A stretch of DNA of 46,053 nt, taken from positions 1-46,053 of the forward strand of contig JAADJE010000088.1 in the NCBI GenBank assembly GCA_013150915.1. The letters run 5' to 3'. A program made the translations under genes and the position numbers. This document shows positions 10,932 through 19,721 of the stretch, piece by piece; the stretch's first letter is position 1; every line of letters begins with the position of its first letter. Origin of the DNA: Gammaproteobacteria bacterium. Its GTDB lineage: Bacteria > Pseudomonadota > Gammaproteobacteria > BMS3Bbin11. The notes under the pieces are model-generated. The model worked only from the letters and a program-made list of their open reading frames with translations. It searched no databases and was not told the origin of the DNA.

Positions 10932-12386
10932 TCAGTAACGCCAGATTTTTAGTTTCTGGCCACTAAACAACATTTCGCTGGCATTAATTTTGTTCCATTT
11001 GGTCAATTCATTGAGCGTTACTTTGTGGCGTCTGGATAGGGACCAGAGGGTATCCCCTTTTCTAACTGAAATAATTTTTGGTGTCTGTTGTGATGGGTTG
11101 CTGGTTGTTTTTGATGATTTATTCCTACTGAGTGACGTTGTCTGGTAATTATGTGTTCTTTTTCGGTGGTTCCTGGATACGGGTATCAGTAGATCTTGTC
11201 CAATAGCTATACGGTCACTTTTCAGGTTGTTGGTTTTCTTTATCGATGCAACACTGATTCCATGCTGGCGTGCAATAAGGCCCAATCTGTCACCTTTTGT
11301 GACTTTATAGTGTGCCCAGCGTACGCGTTTGTGTTGGGGGATGCTGGCTATGGCATCTGCAACTATTTCAGAAGCAGATGCACTGACAAGCAGACGGTGC
11401 GGGCCGGCAGGATCGGTTGCCCAGCGCTTAAAGCCCGGGTTCAGCATTTCCAGTTCTTTGACTGGGATGTTGGTGGCATCCGCAATAACGCCCAGATCTA
11501 TCTGACTGTTTAGTCGAATAACACTAAAATAGGGCTCATTCGGGATTCTGGCAATTTTTAGTCCAAATTTCTCCGGATCTTTTATAATGTTGCTTAGAGC
11601 GATGAGCTTGGGGACATAGCGGCGCGTTTCATTTCGAAGCTTAAGTGAAGTGTAATCAGTTGGTTTTCCCGCACGATAATTGGCCACCATTGCACGTGAG
11701 ACAGTTCCTTCACCTGCATTGTAACTGGCCAGCGTCAATGCCCAGTCGCCATCGAAGTCACTGTTTAGCTTCTCCAGATAATCGAGTGCAGAGCGGGTTG
11801 ATGAATAAATATCTTTGCGACCGTCATACCACCAGTTCTGTTTCAGTCCGTAGTGCCGGCCTGTAGCCGGAATAAATTGCCACAGTCCGACAGCTTTTGC
11901 ACTGGACAGAGCATTCGGCTTATAGGCACTCTCGATGGCCGGCAACAGGACGATCTCCATCGGCATATTGCGGTTTTCTACTTGAGTTGTAATGTAATAC
12001 AGGTAGGGGGTTGCCCTTCTGACTAACCGTTCGATATATTCCGGGCGTGATGAATACCAGCGTTCATACTCGGCAATATGCCGACTTTTTATGGTTGGCA
12101 GGGCATATCCTGCCCGAATCCGATCCCACAGATCTGTGAAATCTTCTGCAGTATATGTGACCTCTTTTGGGAAGTATTCCCTGGGTGCAGCGGTGTATGA
12201 GACGGCGGGTTTTGGGGCAGATGGTCGCTGATCGGGTGCGTCAGACCCACCGATAAGCTCAGCAAGACTGGGTTCTGTGCGACTTGACTGTGTTTCTTTT
12301 ATTTTTGTACTTGAACAGCCAGCAAGAAAAAATAGGCTGGAAAGGAGCAGGGTAAGCAGTGTGCGGATTGTCAGATTATTTTTCAT
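10932..12386 (-). CDS. mltD: Membrane-bound lytic murein transglycosylase D
   Basis: A 484-residue peptidoglycan lyase with a lipobox (LAGC, cysteine 24) marking it as a lipoprotein. The SLT catalytic domain occupies roughly residues 130-260 with the catalytic glutamate in LPAIESAYKP, then SSAKAVGLWQFIPATGRHYGL and ALTLASYNAGEGTV. Two LysM peptidoglycan-binding modules follow: one beginning YKVTKGDRLGLIARQHGIS, the other ISVRKGDTLWSLSRRH at the C-terminus. E. coli MltD has the same arrangement. The gene is divergent from the yafS-like gene over an AT-rich 271-base gap, matching the enteric mltD / yafS-rnhA-dnaQ region, though gloB is absent. Confidence 0.95.
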   Translation of the reverse strand: MKNNLTIRTLLTLLLSSLFFLAGCSSTKIKETQSSRTEPSLAELIGGSDAPDQRPSAPKPAVSYTAAPREYFPKEVTYTAEDFTDLWDRIRAGYALPTIKSRHIAEYERWYSSRPEYIERLVRRATPYLYYITTQVENRNMPMEIVLLPAIESAYKPNALSSAKAVGLWQFIPATGRHYGLKQNWWYDGRKDIYSSTRSALDYLEKLNSDFDGDWALTLASYNAGEGTVSRAMVANYRAGKPTDYTSLKLRNETRRYVPKLIALSNIIKDPEKFGLKIARIPNEPYFSVIRLNSQIDLGVIADATNIPVKELEMLNPGFKRWATDPAGPHRLLVSASASEIVADAIASIPQHKRVRWAHYKVTKGDRLGLIARQHGISVASIKKTNNLKSDRIAIGQDLLIPVSRNHRKRTHNYQTTSLSRNKSSKTTSNPSQQTPKIISVRKGDTLWSLSRRHKVTLNELTKWNKINASEMLFSGQKLKIWRY

Positions 12387-12657
12387 TCAGACGCTGTCCA
12401 GGTTCAGCTACCATAAAAGGCGTATTTTTTTACCTGATAACAGCATAGACTGCACAGATATTCTATTCGTGCCAAGCAGTTTATCTTATCTCTCATACAT
12501 ATTCTAGAAAATAATCTAAATATAGTATATAAGATATTGTTTATACATGATTAATTAACTAATATATTCACATAAATATTGTTTTAATTATGTAAGCAAT
12601 CATGTTTTTTACTGTTGCAGTTCTCTGAGTATAGACACATTAAACGAAAAGACCAAA
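12387..12657. promoter_or_regulatory. AT-rich divergent promoter region between mltD and yafS-like gene
   Basis: This 271-base gap contains both divergent promoters. The central stretch, about 12495-12610, is strikingly A/T-rich compared with its surroundings, with several TATAAT-like words (for example tatagtatataagatattg near 12518-12536). No single -35/-10 pair stands out and no strong inverted repeat was seen. No coding potential is apparent. Confidence 0.4.
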
Positions 12658-13431
12658 ATGAGTAGTTTCCCTGACTGGAGCCGAACGGATCTTGGGCGAT
12701 CGCTGTTTACAGTTGAACAGATGGCGCTGGGTAAATTTTTGCCTGCGCTTAAAGGCGATATTGCTGTTCAGTATGGCTATGCCGGCACATCATCACTGCT
12801 TGAAACGAGCAACATTGAACAAAAAATATTTTTGTTAGCCAGTGAATCTGAAGGTGATATTCCTTCATCTGGGTCTCTTGATGGCTTGCAGGTTCTTTAT
12901 ATAGATGCGGGTTCAACCCTTCCCTTTCAGTCTTCATCCGTTGATCTATGCCTGCTACCACATATGCTGGATTTTTCTGATAACCCGCATCAATTGTTAC
13001 GCGAAAGTAAAGACATTCTTGTTGATGGTGGTCACCTGGTAATTCTTGGTTTTAATCCTTATAGCTTATGGGGAATAAGAAAATTATTTTCGAAAGCAAA
13101 TGCGCCATGGAATGGCCATAATTATTCTATTCACAAAGTCAGGGACTGGCTCAGTTTGCTGAATTTCCATGTTAGCGGCGGTATGATGCTGTACTATTCT
13201 CCACCCATTCGGAATCAGCAACTGCGAGAGCAATTTGTGTTTATGGAAAATGCCGGTAACCGTTGGTGGCCTATGCTGGGCGGTGTTTATTTATTGATTG
13301 CGCTTAAGCGAGAAGTGGGGATGACGGTCATAGACCTTGGGGCAAAGGTCAGAAAAAGAGCTTTTCTGAATGTTGCCGAGCCGGTGGCGAAAAGAAGTGT
13401 GAGAAATAGGGATGTCAACAACAGTGCCTGA
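12658..13431 (+). CDS. YafS-like SAM-dependent methyltransferase
   Basis: A 257-residue protein of the methyltransferase type-11 group. Motifs II and III are readable ([27 protein letters not shown], then [11 protein letters not shown], followed by [10 protein letters not shown]). Motif I near the N-terminus lacks a clean GxGxG. It is placed directly upstream of rnhA and dnaQ, exactly where E. coli has yafS, so it is most likely the orthologue. Substrate is unknown. The C-terminus, rich in Lys/Arg, overlaps the start of rnhA by 20 bases. The ribosome binding site before ATG 12658 is weak. Confidence 0.8.
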   Translation: MSSFPDWSRTDLGRSLFTVEQMALGKFLPALKGDIAVQYGYAGTSSLLETSNIEQKIFLLASESEGDIPSSGSLDGLQVLYIDAGSTLPFQSSSVDLCLLPHMLDFSDNPHQLLRESKDILVDGGHLVILGFNPYSLWGIRKLFSKANAPWNGHNYSIHKVRDWLSLLNFHVSGGMMLYYSPPIRNQQLREQFVFMENAGNRWWPMLGGVYLLIALKREVGMTVIDLGAKVRKRAFLNVAEPVAKRSVRNRDVNNSA

Positions 13432-13879
13432 ACTTGAAGTAATTATTTATACCGATGGAGCCTGCCGCGGGAACCCCGGGCCGGGGGGTTGGGGAGCTGT
13501 TCTTGCCTATGGCGATAAAAAAAGACAGTTATCGGGTTCTGAAAAAGAAACAACGAACAACAGGATGGAATTAATGGCTGCCATCAGGGCGCTGGAGAAC
13601 CTGACCCGATCCTGTAGCATAAGGCTTTACACCGACTCACAATATCTGCGCAAGGGCATCCTGGAGTGGATGGAAAACTGGAAAAAGCGCGGATGGAAAA
13701 CAGCGGCCAGGAAGCCGGTAAAAAACCAGGATTTATGGATAAGACTGGATACCGCTATAGAACGTCATGATATCGAGTGGCACTGGGTAAAGGGGCATTC
13801 CGGCATTGAAGGAAATGAGATTGCGGATAGTCTGGCTAACAAGGCCATAGATAGAATGTTGAAGGGTGCTGAATTATGA
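13412..13879 (+). CDS. rnhA: Ribonuclease HI
   Basis: A 155-residue RNase HI that cleaves RNA in RNA:DNA hybrids, removing primers and R-loops. All four catalytic carboxylates are present: D in [12 protein letters not shown] in [10 protein letters not shown] in YTDSQYL and D in [10 protein letters not shown], with the conserved histidine in KGHSG. The basic handle region [20 protein letters not shown] is also present. AATAGG sits five to eight bases before ATG 13412. The gene overlaps yafS by 20 bases and dnaQ by four, indicating one coupled operon. Confidence 0.98.
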   Translation: MSTTVPELEVIIYTDGACRGNPGPGGWGAVLAYGDKKRQLSGSEKETTNNRMELMAAIRALENLTRSCSIRLYTDSQYLRKGILEWMENWKKRGWKTAARKPVKNQDLWIRLDTAIERHDIEWHWVKGHSGIEGNEIADSLANKAIDRMLKGAEL

Positions 13880-14586
13880 GACAGATCGTTCTTGATACTG
13901 AGACGACCGGGCTGGATCCTCACAAAGGGCACCGTATTATAGAGATTGGTTGCGTTGAGCTGATTGACCGCAAACGGACCGGAAATGAACTGCATCAATA
14001 TTTACAGCCGGGTCGAAAGATTGATGCTGGGGCCATAGAAGTTCACGGTATCACCAATGAATTCCTGGAAGATAAACCAAAGTTTGTAGATATCGTTGAT
14101 GATTTTCTTGCTTATATCAAGGATTCACAGCTGATCATTCATAATGCACCGTTTGATGTTGGATTTATTAATGTAGAGCTGAAGCTCACGGACAGAGACC
14201 TGGGTGATACCAGTAAATATTGCGAGGTGATTGATAGTCTGGTGATGGCCAGGCGCATGCGCCCGGGACAGAAAAACTCACTGGATGCGCTGTGCCGGTA
14301 TTTTAATATTGATAATTCCCAGCGGGAGCTACATGGGGCGCTACTGGATGCTGAATTGCTGGCAGAAGTTTATCTTGCATTAACCGGTGGGCAGTCAGCT
14401 CTTTTTCAGGAAAATGAACCTGGAAAACAGGTTCATACAGAGAAAATTATACGCCAGCTTGATGCGAATCGGCCCGTTTTGTCAATTATCCGTGCCAGTG
14501 AGGAGGAGCGGGGCCAGCACGAAGCCTGGCTAGATGAGCTGGATTCTATGACGGAGGGTAAAAGTCTCTGGCGCAAAGATTTTTAA
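13876..14586 (+). CDS. dnaQ: DNA polymerase III epsilon subunit (proofreading exonuclease)
   Basis: A 236-residue 3'-5' exonuclease of the DEDDh class. Exo motifs are [10 protein letters not shown] (residues ~5-14), [11 protein letters not shown], and H-x4-D in [13 protein letters not shown]. After the nuclease domain, QSALF resembles the clamp-binding QxLxLF motif. The C-terminal ~40 residues form the region that binds the alpha subunit. Start ATG 13876 overlaps the rnhA stop (ATGA). In enterics rnhA and dnaQ are divergent. Here they are co-directional, as in many other gammaproteobacteria. A heptad-repeat island follows the stop codon immediately. Confidence 0.96.
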   Translation: MRQIVLDTETTGLDPHKGHRIIEIGCVELIDRKRTGNELHQYLQPGRKIDAGAIEVHGITNEFLEDKPKFVDIVDDFLAYIKDSQLIIHNAPFDVGFINVELKLTDRDLGDTSKYCEVIDSLVMARRMRPGQKNSLDALCRYFNIDNSQRELHGALLDAELLAEVYLALTGGQSALFQENEPGKQVHTEKIIRQLDANRPVLSIIRASEEERGQHEAWLDELDSMTEGKSLWRKDF

Positions 14587-14656
14587 GTTGAAAGCTCAAA
14601 GCTCAAAGCCAAAAGCTTAAAAAAACCTACTTTCAACTTTCAACTTTCAACTTTTT
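14587..14656. repeat. Seven-base periodic repeat island 2 (after dnaQ)
   Basis: Ten heptads stay in register from the base after the dnaQ stop: gttgaaa, gctcaaa twice, gccaaaa, gcttaaa, aaaacct, then actttca three times and acttttt. The two halves are near reverse complements (GTTGAAAG against CTTTCAAC), so the island can also fold into a long AT-rich hairpin ending in T-rich sequence on the plus strand. That hairpin could end dnaQ transcription before the convergent TraB gene. Confidence 0.8.
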
Positions 14657-14661
14657 ACCGA

Positions 14662-15699
14662 TCACTCATTTCGTCCAATTCGTGATAACCGATAACCAGC
14701 CTGCTTCAGTTTATTAAGTAAGCCCAATTCACCCGGAAGATGCAGGGCACCAATGGCGACAAAAGTATTTCCCGCCTGCAGCCTTTGTTGCATACGATCA
14801 AACATTTTCTGATTTCGATCATAAATCAGCCGGGTCTTGATTAGCCTGGCAAGCTTTTTATCCTTCGGCTCCTGATCTGTGCTGACTTGTATGAGCTTTT
14901 CCAGATTTCCGCTCAAATAGGCATCAAGCAAATCCCTGTAGGCCTGATTTTTTTCGGGTAATGTACTCATGGTTGAGCGTAATAGATTCACCTGGTCGGT
15001 CAGGAGTAAATCATCAAAGACGGAAAGTTGCTCATCAATGGTTTCCAGCCCTTCTATTCTGATCCCTGAATTTCTCGCGATGTCTGCGAGTTTTTTGTCG
15101 AGGAAGGTTCCTGATTTATTTTCCGGTCTGATCAATAACAGCATTGCGGCCCAGGGTTTGAGAACGGAAAGAATGTCGCCAGGTAGCTGATTGCCTGATT
15201 GGGAAAGGGCTAACGTTACTGCCTTGAATTCAGTTTCACCAATTACCTGTTCCAGGTTCCTGCCGTCAGTGAAAAGCATCTTTCGTAGAATATTAACGGA
15301 ACCGCTTGCATTTAATTCAAGTTCTAGCATCAATGTATTTGCCGCAGCCAGACGACGCACGACGTTATCGGGGATTGCCATTACTTTTTCATTATCAATG
15401 TGTATTGTGCCAAAAATATAACTGCTGAGAATCCCGTTGTTTGTGCCCGGCTGTTCTATCCGCCACAGCATTGGGCTACCAGCTTGCTGTTCAGCAAGGG
15501 GGTTACTGTGTTGTGCAGGCCGTGATACAGAGAAGGGCCTGTTCCGTTCACCCTTACTGCGGTCTATATAACGAATATCGGGCTGTGAGTATTGGGCCGT
15601 TTTATAGGCAATGGCAGGGGCAGACCAGGCCAGTTGAAGAGCCACTATTGGCAAGAGTAGTGATTTTGTAAGTTGCTGGGAAGGAAAATAATTCTTCAT
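14662..15699 (-). CDS. TraB/GumN family protein
   Basis: A 345-residue exported protein with signal peptide ending near SAPAIA. The TraB/GumN pattern is clear: YIFGTIHIDNEKV (first GxxH), TLMLELEL, and near the C-terminus FVAIGALHLPGELGLLNKLKQAGY (second conserved GALHLPG). Members resemble the Tiki/EreA fold of putative metal-dependent hydrolases or proteases, but the bacterial function is not established. It is transcribed alone and convergent with dnaQ. It is divergent from the GT2 gene. Confidence 0.85.
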   Translation of the reverse strand: MKNYFPSQQLTKSLLLPIVALQLAWSAPAIAYKTAQYSQPDIRYIDRSKGERNRPFSVSRPAQHSNPLAEQQAGSPMLWRIEQPGTNNGILSSYIFGTIHIDNEKVMAIPDNVVRRLAAANTLMLELELNASGSVNILRKMLFTDGRNLEQVIGETEFKAVTLALSQSGNQLPGDILSVLKPWAAMLLLIRPENKSGTFLDKKLADIARNSGIRIEGLETIDEQLSVFDDLLLTDQVNLLRSTMSTLPEKNQAYRDLLDAYLSGNLEKLIQVSTDQEPKDKKLARLIKTRLIYDRNQKMFDRMQQRLQAGNTFVAIGALHLPGELGLLNKLKQAGYRLSRIGRNE

Positions 15700-15777
15700 A
15701 ATGAAAAGTGATTAAATCCAGAATGCATCGGTGTATTGTTTATAATACCCTAAATTGATTTAAGGAGCGCACCACCA

Positions 15778-16515
15778 ATGCCGGATCTTTCTGTAGTAAT
15801 ACCTGTACGGAATGAAGAAGATAATATTCGTCTGCTAATTGAGGAAGTCAGACAGTCTCTGGATGGTGTGCTTGATTATGAGCTAATCTATGTCAATGAT
15901 GGCAGTAACGATGCAACGCTGCAGATTCTTGAAGAATACCGTACGGGGTTCCCGTTATTGCATGTCATAAGCCATGAAATCGGGGTTGGTCAGAGTACCG
16001 CAGTACGGACAGGTATAATGCAGGCTAAATCTTCGGTCATTGCGACACTGGACGGTGATGGACAAAATGACCCTGCAGATATTCCGGTACTGTATCAGGC
16101 ACTCAAAAAACATGCAGATTCTGGTGTGGTGCTGGTGAATGGGCACCGCAAAGCGCGTAAGGATACATATATAAAGCGTTTATCCTCGAGGCTGGCTAAT
16201 GGTATACGCGCCTGGCTGTTGGGTGACGATACCCCTGACACAGGTTGTGGCCTTAAAGTTTTTAACCGGGAGGCCTATCAGGCTATTCCATTTTTTGATC
16301 ATTTGCACCGCTTTTTACCGGCGATGATGATTAACGGAGGGGGGAAAGTGATTTCTGTTGAAGTAAATCATAGAGAGCGCCGGCTTGGGTTATCCCACTA
16401 TGGTTTTTTTGATCGCCTGTGGGTGGGGATTTTCGATATTTTGGGTGTAATCTGGCTTAAATCACGCACGACACATCCTGTCGTCAGTAAGGACTCAGAT
16501 GATGACACACATTAG
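15778..16515 (+). CDS. GT2-family glycosyltransferase (polyprenyl-phosphate sugar transferase type)
   Basis: A 245-residue family-2 glycosyltransferase. Motifs: LSVVIPVRNEEDNIRLLIEEV at the N-terminus (nucleotide-sugar binding), YVNDGSNDAT, and the metal-binding TLDGDGQNDPADI (DxD-like). DTGCGLKVFNREAY is typical of the DPM1/ArnC-like group that charges polyprenyl phosphate. It lacks C-terminal membrane helices. AAGGAG lies nine bases before ATG 15778, and a TATAAT word is at 15740-15745. The next gene encodes an LpxB_N-type membrane protein; in many proteobacteria this pair is joined by an ArnT-like transferase, which is missing here. Confidence 0.87.
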   Translation: MPDLSVVIPVRNEEDNIRLLIEEVRQSLDGVLDYELIYVNDGSNDATLQILEEYRTGFPLLHVISHEIGVGQSTAVRTGIMQAKSSVIATLDGDGQNDPADIPVLYQALKKHADSGVVLVNGHRKARKDTYIKRLSSRLANGIRAWLLGDDTPDTGCGLKVFNREAYQAIPFFDHLHRFLPAMMINGGGKVISVEVNHRERRLGLSHYGFFDRLWVGIFDILGVIWLKSRTTHPVVSKDSDDDTH

Positions 16516-16531
16516 ACACTAGAGTAGGTAA

Positions 16532-16870
16532 ATGAATAATACTATTTCGATTATTGAAATTTTTGGGATGACCCTGGTCATCACGCCCTGGAAAATTATA
16601 GGTTATATTGGTGTGATTCTTTTTGCCAGCCGTTGGTTTGTGCAGTTGTGGGTCTCTCGCCGTTCACGCAAGGTTGTGATGCCACGTCTGTTCTGGTACA
16701 TGAGCATTGCCGGTAGTTTGATGCTACTGAGTTACTTTATTTTTGGCAAAAACGATTCCGTCGGGATATTGTCAAACTCATTTCCATTTTTGATTGCCAG
16801 TTATAACCTTTATCTGGATGTAACGCATAAAAACCGGGAAGATAATGCCGACCAGATAGCCAACCCCTAG
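16532..16870 (+). CDS. Small membrane protein with lipid-A-disaccharide-synthase N-terminal domain
   Basis: A 112-residue protein with three or four hydrophobic helices. ASRWFVQLWVSRRSRK and LFWYMSIAGSLMLLSYFIFGKNDSV are the recognisable core of the LpxB N-terminal (LAB_N) family. Despite the name, the domain has no LpxB catalytic part. The free-standing form usually sits beside GT2 and ArnT-like genes and probably acts in lipid-linked sugar transfer (inference). It starts 16 bases after the GT2 stop. Its stop codon abuts the hvfC stop codon on the other strand, with no intervening base. Confidence 0.85.
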   Translation: MNNTISIIEIFGMTLVITPWKIIGYIGVILFASRWFVQLWVSRRSRKVVMPRLFWYMSIAGSLMLLSYFIFGKNDSVGILSNSFPFLIASYNLYLDVTHKNREDNADQIANP

Positions 16871-17638
16871 TCAGCTCCGGGTTACACCAAGGATAATGCC
16901 TCTCTGTTTAAGTCCTTCAAGGATTTCCAGGCCACTTTGTAGTATTGGCTCTGGATTGGCAACACCCAACTCTTTAGCAATTTCATTCAACACATCTGCA
17001 CCACTAAGCGCATCATTTTGCTCGAGTTGTTGTAACAATTTTGCTGTGACGGGATTGATTTCTGTAAACTGAACATCATCATCGGTATCCCGATAAACAA
17101 TGATGCAGACAGGTTGCTCAGCAGGTTGCTCAGGCTGGAAATCGGGTCTGATTTGATGTACGGGCCAGGAATAGGTCAGTAGGCATGCCAGTGGCGACAT
17201 CACGGGATGGCCATCCAGTAATGATAATTTTGTATCAATCAGCTGCAGATCAGGGTTCTCCTGTGAAATTGATAAAGCCAGCTCTATCCACTCGTAGTGC
17301 GCCAGTTCAAACAAAAAAGGCGGGTCAATATCTCGCAGTGTGTGTTCTGTCTGAAGATAGTCAATAAATTCGCGGGATATCTCCAGAAAATAGGGTGACT
17401 GACAATGGTGTAGGGCATAAAAGCGACGTGCCAGTTCAAGCCATGCATCCTCTTCATAGAGGCTCTTTAGAACCGGAAAAGTACTGTTTAGAAAACCCTT
17501 AACATTGTTAAAGAAAAGGTCTCTGTAGATACCCATTCGCCTGTCTTCGATGTCATTCGGTGCTGGACTGTTATCCGGGTCACGAATATGGGCAGCGAAC
17601 TGAAAAAGCTGTTTTCTCAATAATTCAGGCTGTAGCAT
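16871..17638 (-). CDS. hvfC: HvfC/DUF2063-type RiPP maturation partner
   Basis: A 255-residue protein with an N-terminal DUF2063 domain (RKQLFQFAAHIRDPDN, then RRMGIYRDLFFNNVKGFLNSTFPVLKSL) and a C-terminal winged-helix-like region. In the family it pairs with the DUF692 iron oxidase to recognise and position the precursor peptide. ATG 17638 is chosen because GCGAGG lies eight bases upstream. An earlier in-frame ATG (17668) would add ten residues and deepen the overlap with hvfB. It is the last gene of the operon, overlaps hvfB by 14 bases, and ends stop-to-stop against the convergent LAB_N gene. Confidence 0.88.
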   Translation of the reverse strand: MLQPELLRKQLFQFAAHIRDPDNSPAPNDIEDRRMGIYRDLFFNNVKGFLNSTFPVLKSLYEEDAWLELARRFYALHHCQSPYFLEISREFIDYLQTEHTLRDIDPPFLFELAHYEWIELALSISQENPDLQLIDTKLSLLDGHPVMSPLACLLTYSWPVHQIRPDFQPEQPAEQPVCIIVYRDTDDDVQFTEINPVTAKLLQQLEQNDALSGADVLNEIAKELGVANPEPILQSGLEILEGLKQRGIILGVTRS

Positions 17639-18497
17639 GGTATGCCTCGCTGTCAGCAGTTTTTTCATATTGTTGCTGGTGTTTTCTGATCTGTCTGATT
17701 TCTCTCATTAATTCCTTATACGGAGGAATATTGAAATCTCTTTCCAGCAGGGTAGGGAGTACACCAAAATGTTGATAGGCTGCATCCAGCAGCGTCCAGA
17801 CCGGGTCGATAACATCCGCACCATGGGTATCAATAATCAGGTCATCTGCCTCATTATAGTGCCCGGCAATATGGACATAAGCGATACGTTCACCGGGTAG
17901 CGAGCGGAGAAATTTAGCAGCATCATAGCGATGGTTGACTGAGTTGACGTAGATATTGTTAACATCAAGCAGTAATTTGCAGTCAGCTTCATCGAGTATG
18001 GCCTTGATGAAATCGATTTCATTCATCTCTTTGCCGGGTGCCGCATAGTAAGAAACATTTTCGATGACCAGCTGTTGCTCAATGATGTCCTGCACCTGTT
18101 TGATACGGTCAGCAACGTAATGTACGGCTTCCTCAGTAAACGGAATTGGCATCAGATCATAGAGATGGCCATCGTCTGAGCAGTAACTCAAATGTTCGCT
18201 ATAACAACGAACGTCGTGTTCCTTCATGAACTTCTTTACTTGCCTGATAAAGCTGATGTCAAGTGGTTCCGGGCCTCCGATAGACAGAGACAACCCATGC
18301 AAGTTGAAAGGATAACGCTCGGTGAAATACCGAAATTGTTTAGCAAAACGCCCCCCCAGGCCAATCCAGTTTTCCGGTGCAACTTCCATAAAGTTCACAG
18401 GAATTGAGTCCTGTTCCAGAAATTCATCCAGTAAACTGCGGCGTAATCCTATGCCGGTACCATAGACCGGAAATCGGGTAGATTGCTGAGTGTTCAT
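17625..18497 (-). CDS. hvfB: DUF692 multinuclear non-haem iron oxidase (HvfB/MbnB-like)
   Basis: A 290-residue TIM-barrel enzyme of the DUF692/MNIO family, which oxidatively converts cysteines of a precursor peptide into copper-binding groups. The metal-ligand pattern is complete: NLHGLSLSIGG (His), SEHLSYC (Glu), VIENVSYY (Glu), LLLDVNNIYVN (Asp/Asn), YVHIAGH (His), DTHGADV (Asp/His) and LLERD (Glu). The N-terminal GTGIGLRRSLLDEF segment is also typical. It overlaps hvfX by four bases and hvfC by 14. Given the EGKCG precursor nearby, it most likely installs oxazolone/thioamide-type groups as described for Haemophilus HvfA. The exact product here is inferred. Confidence 0.95.
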   Translation of the reverse strand: MNTQQSTRFPVYGTGIGLRRSLLDEFLEQDSIPVNFMEVAPENWIGLGGRFAKQFRYFTERYPFNLHGLSLSIGGPEPLDISFIRQVKKFMKEHDVRCYSEHLSYCSDDGHLYDLMPIPFTEEAVHYVADRIKQVQDIIEQQLVIENVSYYAAPGKEMNEIDFIKAILDEADCKLLLDVNNIYVNSVNHRYDAAKFLRSLPGERIAYVHIAGHYNEADDLIIDTHGADVIDPVWTLLDAAYQHFGVLPTLLERDFNIPPYKELMREIRQIRKHQQQYEKTADSEAYHATA

Positions 18498-19096
18498 GAA
18501 ATTTTTATCTCAGGCATAAAATGTTTGCTGATCCAGTAATCCAGACTGAAATATCTTCCACCACCGATAAAAAATAGCACCAGAAGCATTATGAAGTAAG
18601 TCGCGGCGAATTCTATCCCGTTATTAAGAACAACCAGACCGCCATCCTGGGTCAGCCAGTTATAATTTCCGTGTTCTTTCAGAATATCTTTGCTCACATT
18701 CAGACGCTCGATGGCACCGATAGTACGCTCGGTGGAAAATATGCCGGAGCCTTCTGCAATTGCCAGCCAGCCATGTTGCCAGTGGGTTGTTGCAGCGACT
18801 GCCATGGTAACCATCAGGGGTATCGATATCCAGCGTACGGCCAGGCCTATCGTCAGTAGAATTGCACCCAGTAGTTCTGAACCCGTTGCCAGTGCAGCCA
18901 TCAGTTCGGGCATTGGCATACCCATACTGCCGAACCAGGCGACAGTACTATCGAAGCCCTGAAATTTATTGGAACCGGCCATCCAGAAAATGGGTACCAG
19001 GTAGAGCCTTAGCATGAGAGGGCCAAGAAAATCGATTGCTCGCGTATAATCCAGCAGGCGTTGTAGAGGTAGGAATAACGTTACAAAAAAATTCAT
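18494..19096 (-). CDS. hvfX: DoxX-family membrane protein (HvfX)
   Basis: A 200-residue membrane protein with about four helices. The DoxX pattern appears as LRLYLVPIFWMAGSNKFQGF, followed by GSELLGAILLTIGLAVRWISIPL and a C-terminal helix FAATYFIMLLVLFFIGGGRYFSLDYW. A hydrophilic insertion (~residues 115-155) separates the last two helices. Members in hvf/buf operons are thought to support maturation or redox supply at the membrane; this role is not established. GGAG lies seven bases before ATG 19096. It is preceded by a strong terminator hairpin and coupled to hvfB by an ATGA overlap. Confidence 0.88.
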   Translation of the reverse strand: MNFFVTLFLPLQRLLDYTRAIDFLGPLMLRLYLVPIFWMAGSNKFQGFDSTVAWFGSMGMPMPELMAALATGSELLGAILLTIGLAVRWISIPLMVTMAVAATTHWQHGWLAIAEGSGIFSTERTIGAIERLNVSKDILKEHGNYNWLTQDGGLVVLNNGIEFAATYFIMLLVLFFIGGGRYFSLDYWISKHFMPEIKIS

Positions 19097-19160
19097 TGTG
19101 AGTCTCCGAGATGCTTACGGTCTGACCTGGAAGGAGATTGATAGTTCACTTTATACGGAA

Positions 19161-19188
19161 TAAAAAAAGCAGACGATTTTCGTCTGCC
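19161..19188 (-). terminator. Intrinsic terminator/attenuator between hvfA and hvfX
   Basis: On the minus strand an eight-base-pair perfect stem GCAGACGA/TCGTCTGC (19169-19176 with 19180-19187, three-base loop) is followed by seven T residues (A7 at 19162-19168 on the plus strand). It lies 47 bases past the hvfA stop and 65 bases before hvfX. As a partial terminator it would give much more precursor mRNA than enzyme mRNA. Confidence 0.88.
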
Positions 19189-19234
19189 TTTAACTTATAA
19201 CGCCTGATTTATAAATGATGTTTACAAATAGAGC

Positions 19235-19603
19235 CTACATCCCTGACCCACCACATTTGCCTTCTCCACATTTTCCCTCTTCTTTGGTTTTAGCTTTAGC
19301 TTTGGCCTTGTCGCCACCACACTTACCCTCTTTCATGGCTTTACCATTTTCCATACCTTCGCCACACTGGCCTTCTTTGGCTTTGGATTTTGTTTTGTCT
19401 CCACCACACTTACCTTCTTTGGCTTTGGATTTGTCTCCACCGCACTTACCTTCGCCCATTTTATCAGCAACCACGTATCCGCTTTCCATTGAAGTCATGG
19501 CAAAATGACTGGCAGCAGAAGCAGTACTTATTCCAGAAACTGAACCGATCAGTAATGAACCAACGGCAGCAGCAACAGTTTTCTGTTTGATTGGGTTAAT
19601 CAT
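19235..19603 (-). CDS. hvfA: HvfA-type RiPP metallophore precursor with six EG[KQ]CG motifs
   Basis: A 122-residue precursor. Residues 1-30 form a signal peptide (MINPIKQKTVAAAVGSLLIG..., cleavage likely after ASA). A short spacer SHFAMTSMESGYVVADKMG follows, then a low-complexity Lys/Gly/Glu tail. Six cysteines (54, 66, 80, 94, 112, 117) each sit in an EG[KQ]CG motif: five EGKCG and one EGQCG (77-81). The last two motifs are back to back. No other cysteine is present. In Haemophilus the equivalent motifs are modified by HvfBC to copper-binding oxazolone/thioamide groups. ATG 19603 is preferred over an upstream in-frame ATG because it gives a proper signal peptide and has GAGGAA upstream. It is the first gene of the hvfAXBC operon. 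Confidence 0.93.
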   Translation of the reverse strand: MINPIKQKTVAAAVGSLLIGSVSGISTASAASHFAMTSMESGYVVADKMGEGKCGGDKSKAKEGKCGGDKTKSKAKEGQCGEGMENGKAMKEGKCGGDKAKAKAKTKEEGKCGEGKCGGSGM

Positions 19604-19721
19604 ATTTTTATATTCCTCGTGTTTGCAACATGTTTTAATTTCAACCGTCTTCTCTGACGGCAGTAAAAGAGAATCACCTCCAGGAACCAAAGATAATCGA
19701 CCCATTGACTCCTCGTGCCTG

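Noticed and set aside
19215-19508. 97-codon plus-strand ORF rich in Pro, Ser and Leu opposite hvfA
   Set aside because: It is the antisense reading of the repetitive EGKCG coding sequence; the repeats keep the frame open. The minus strand has signal peptide, ribosome site, promoter and operon context.
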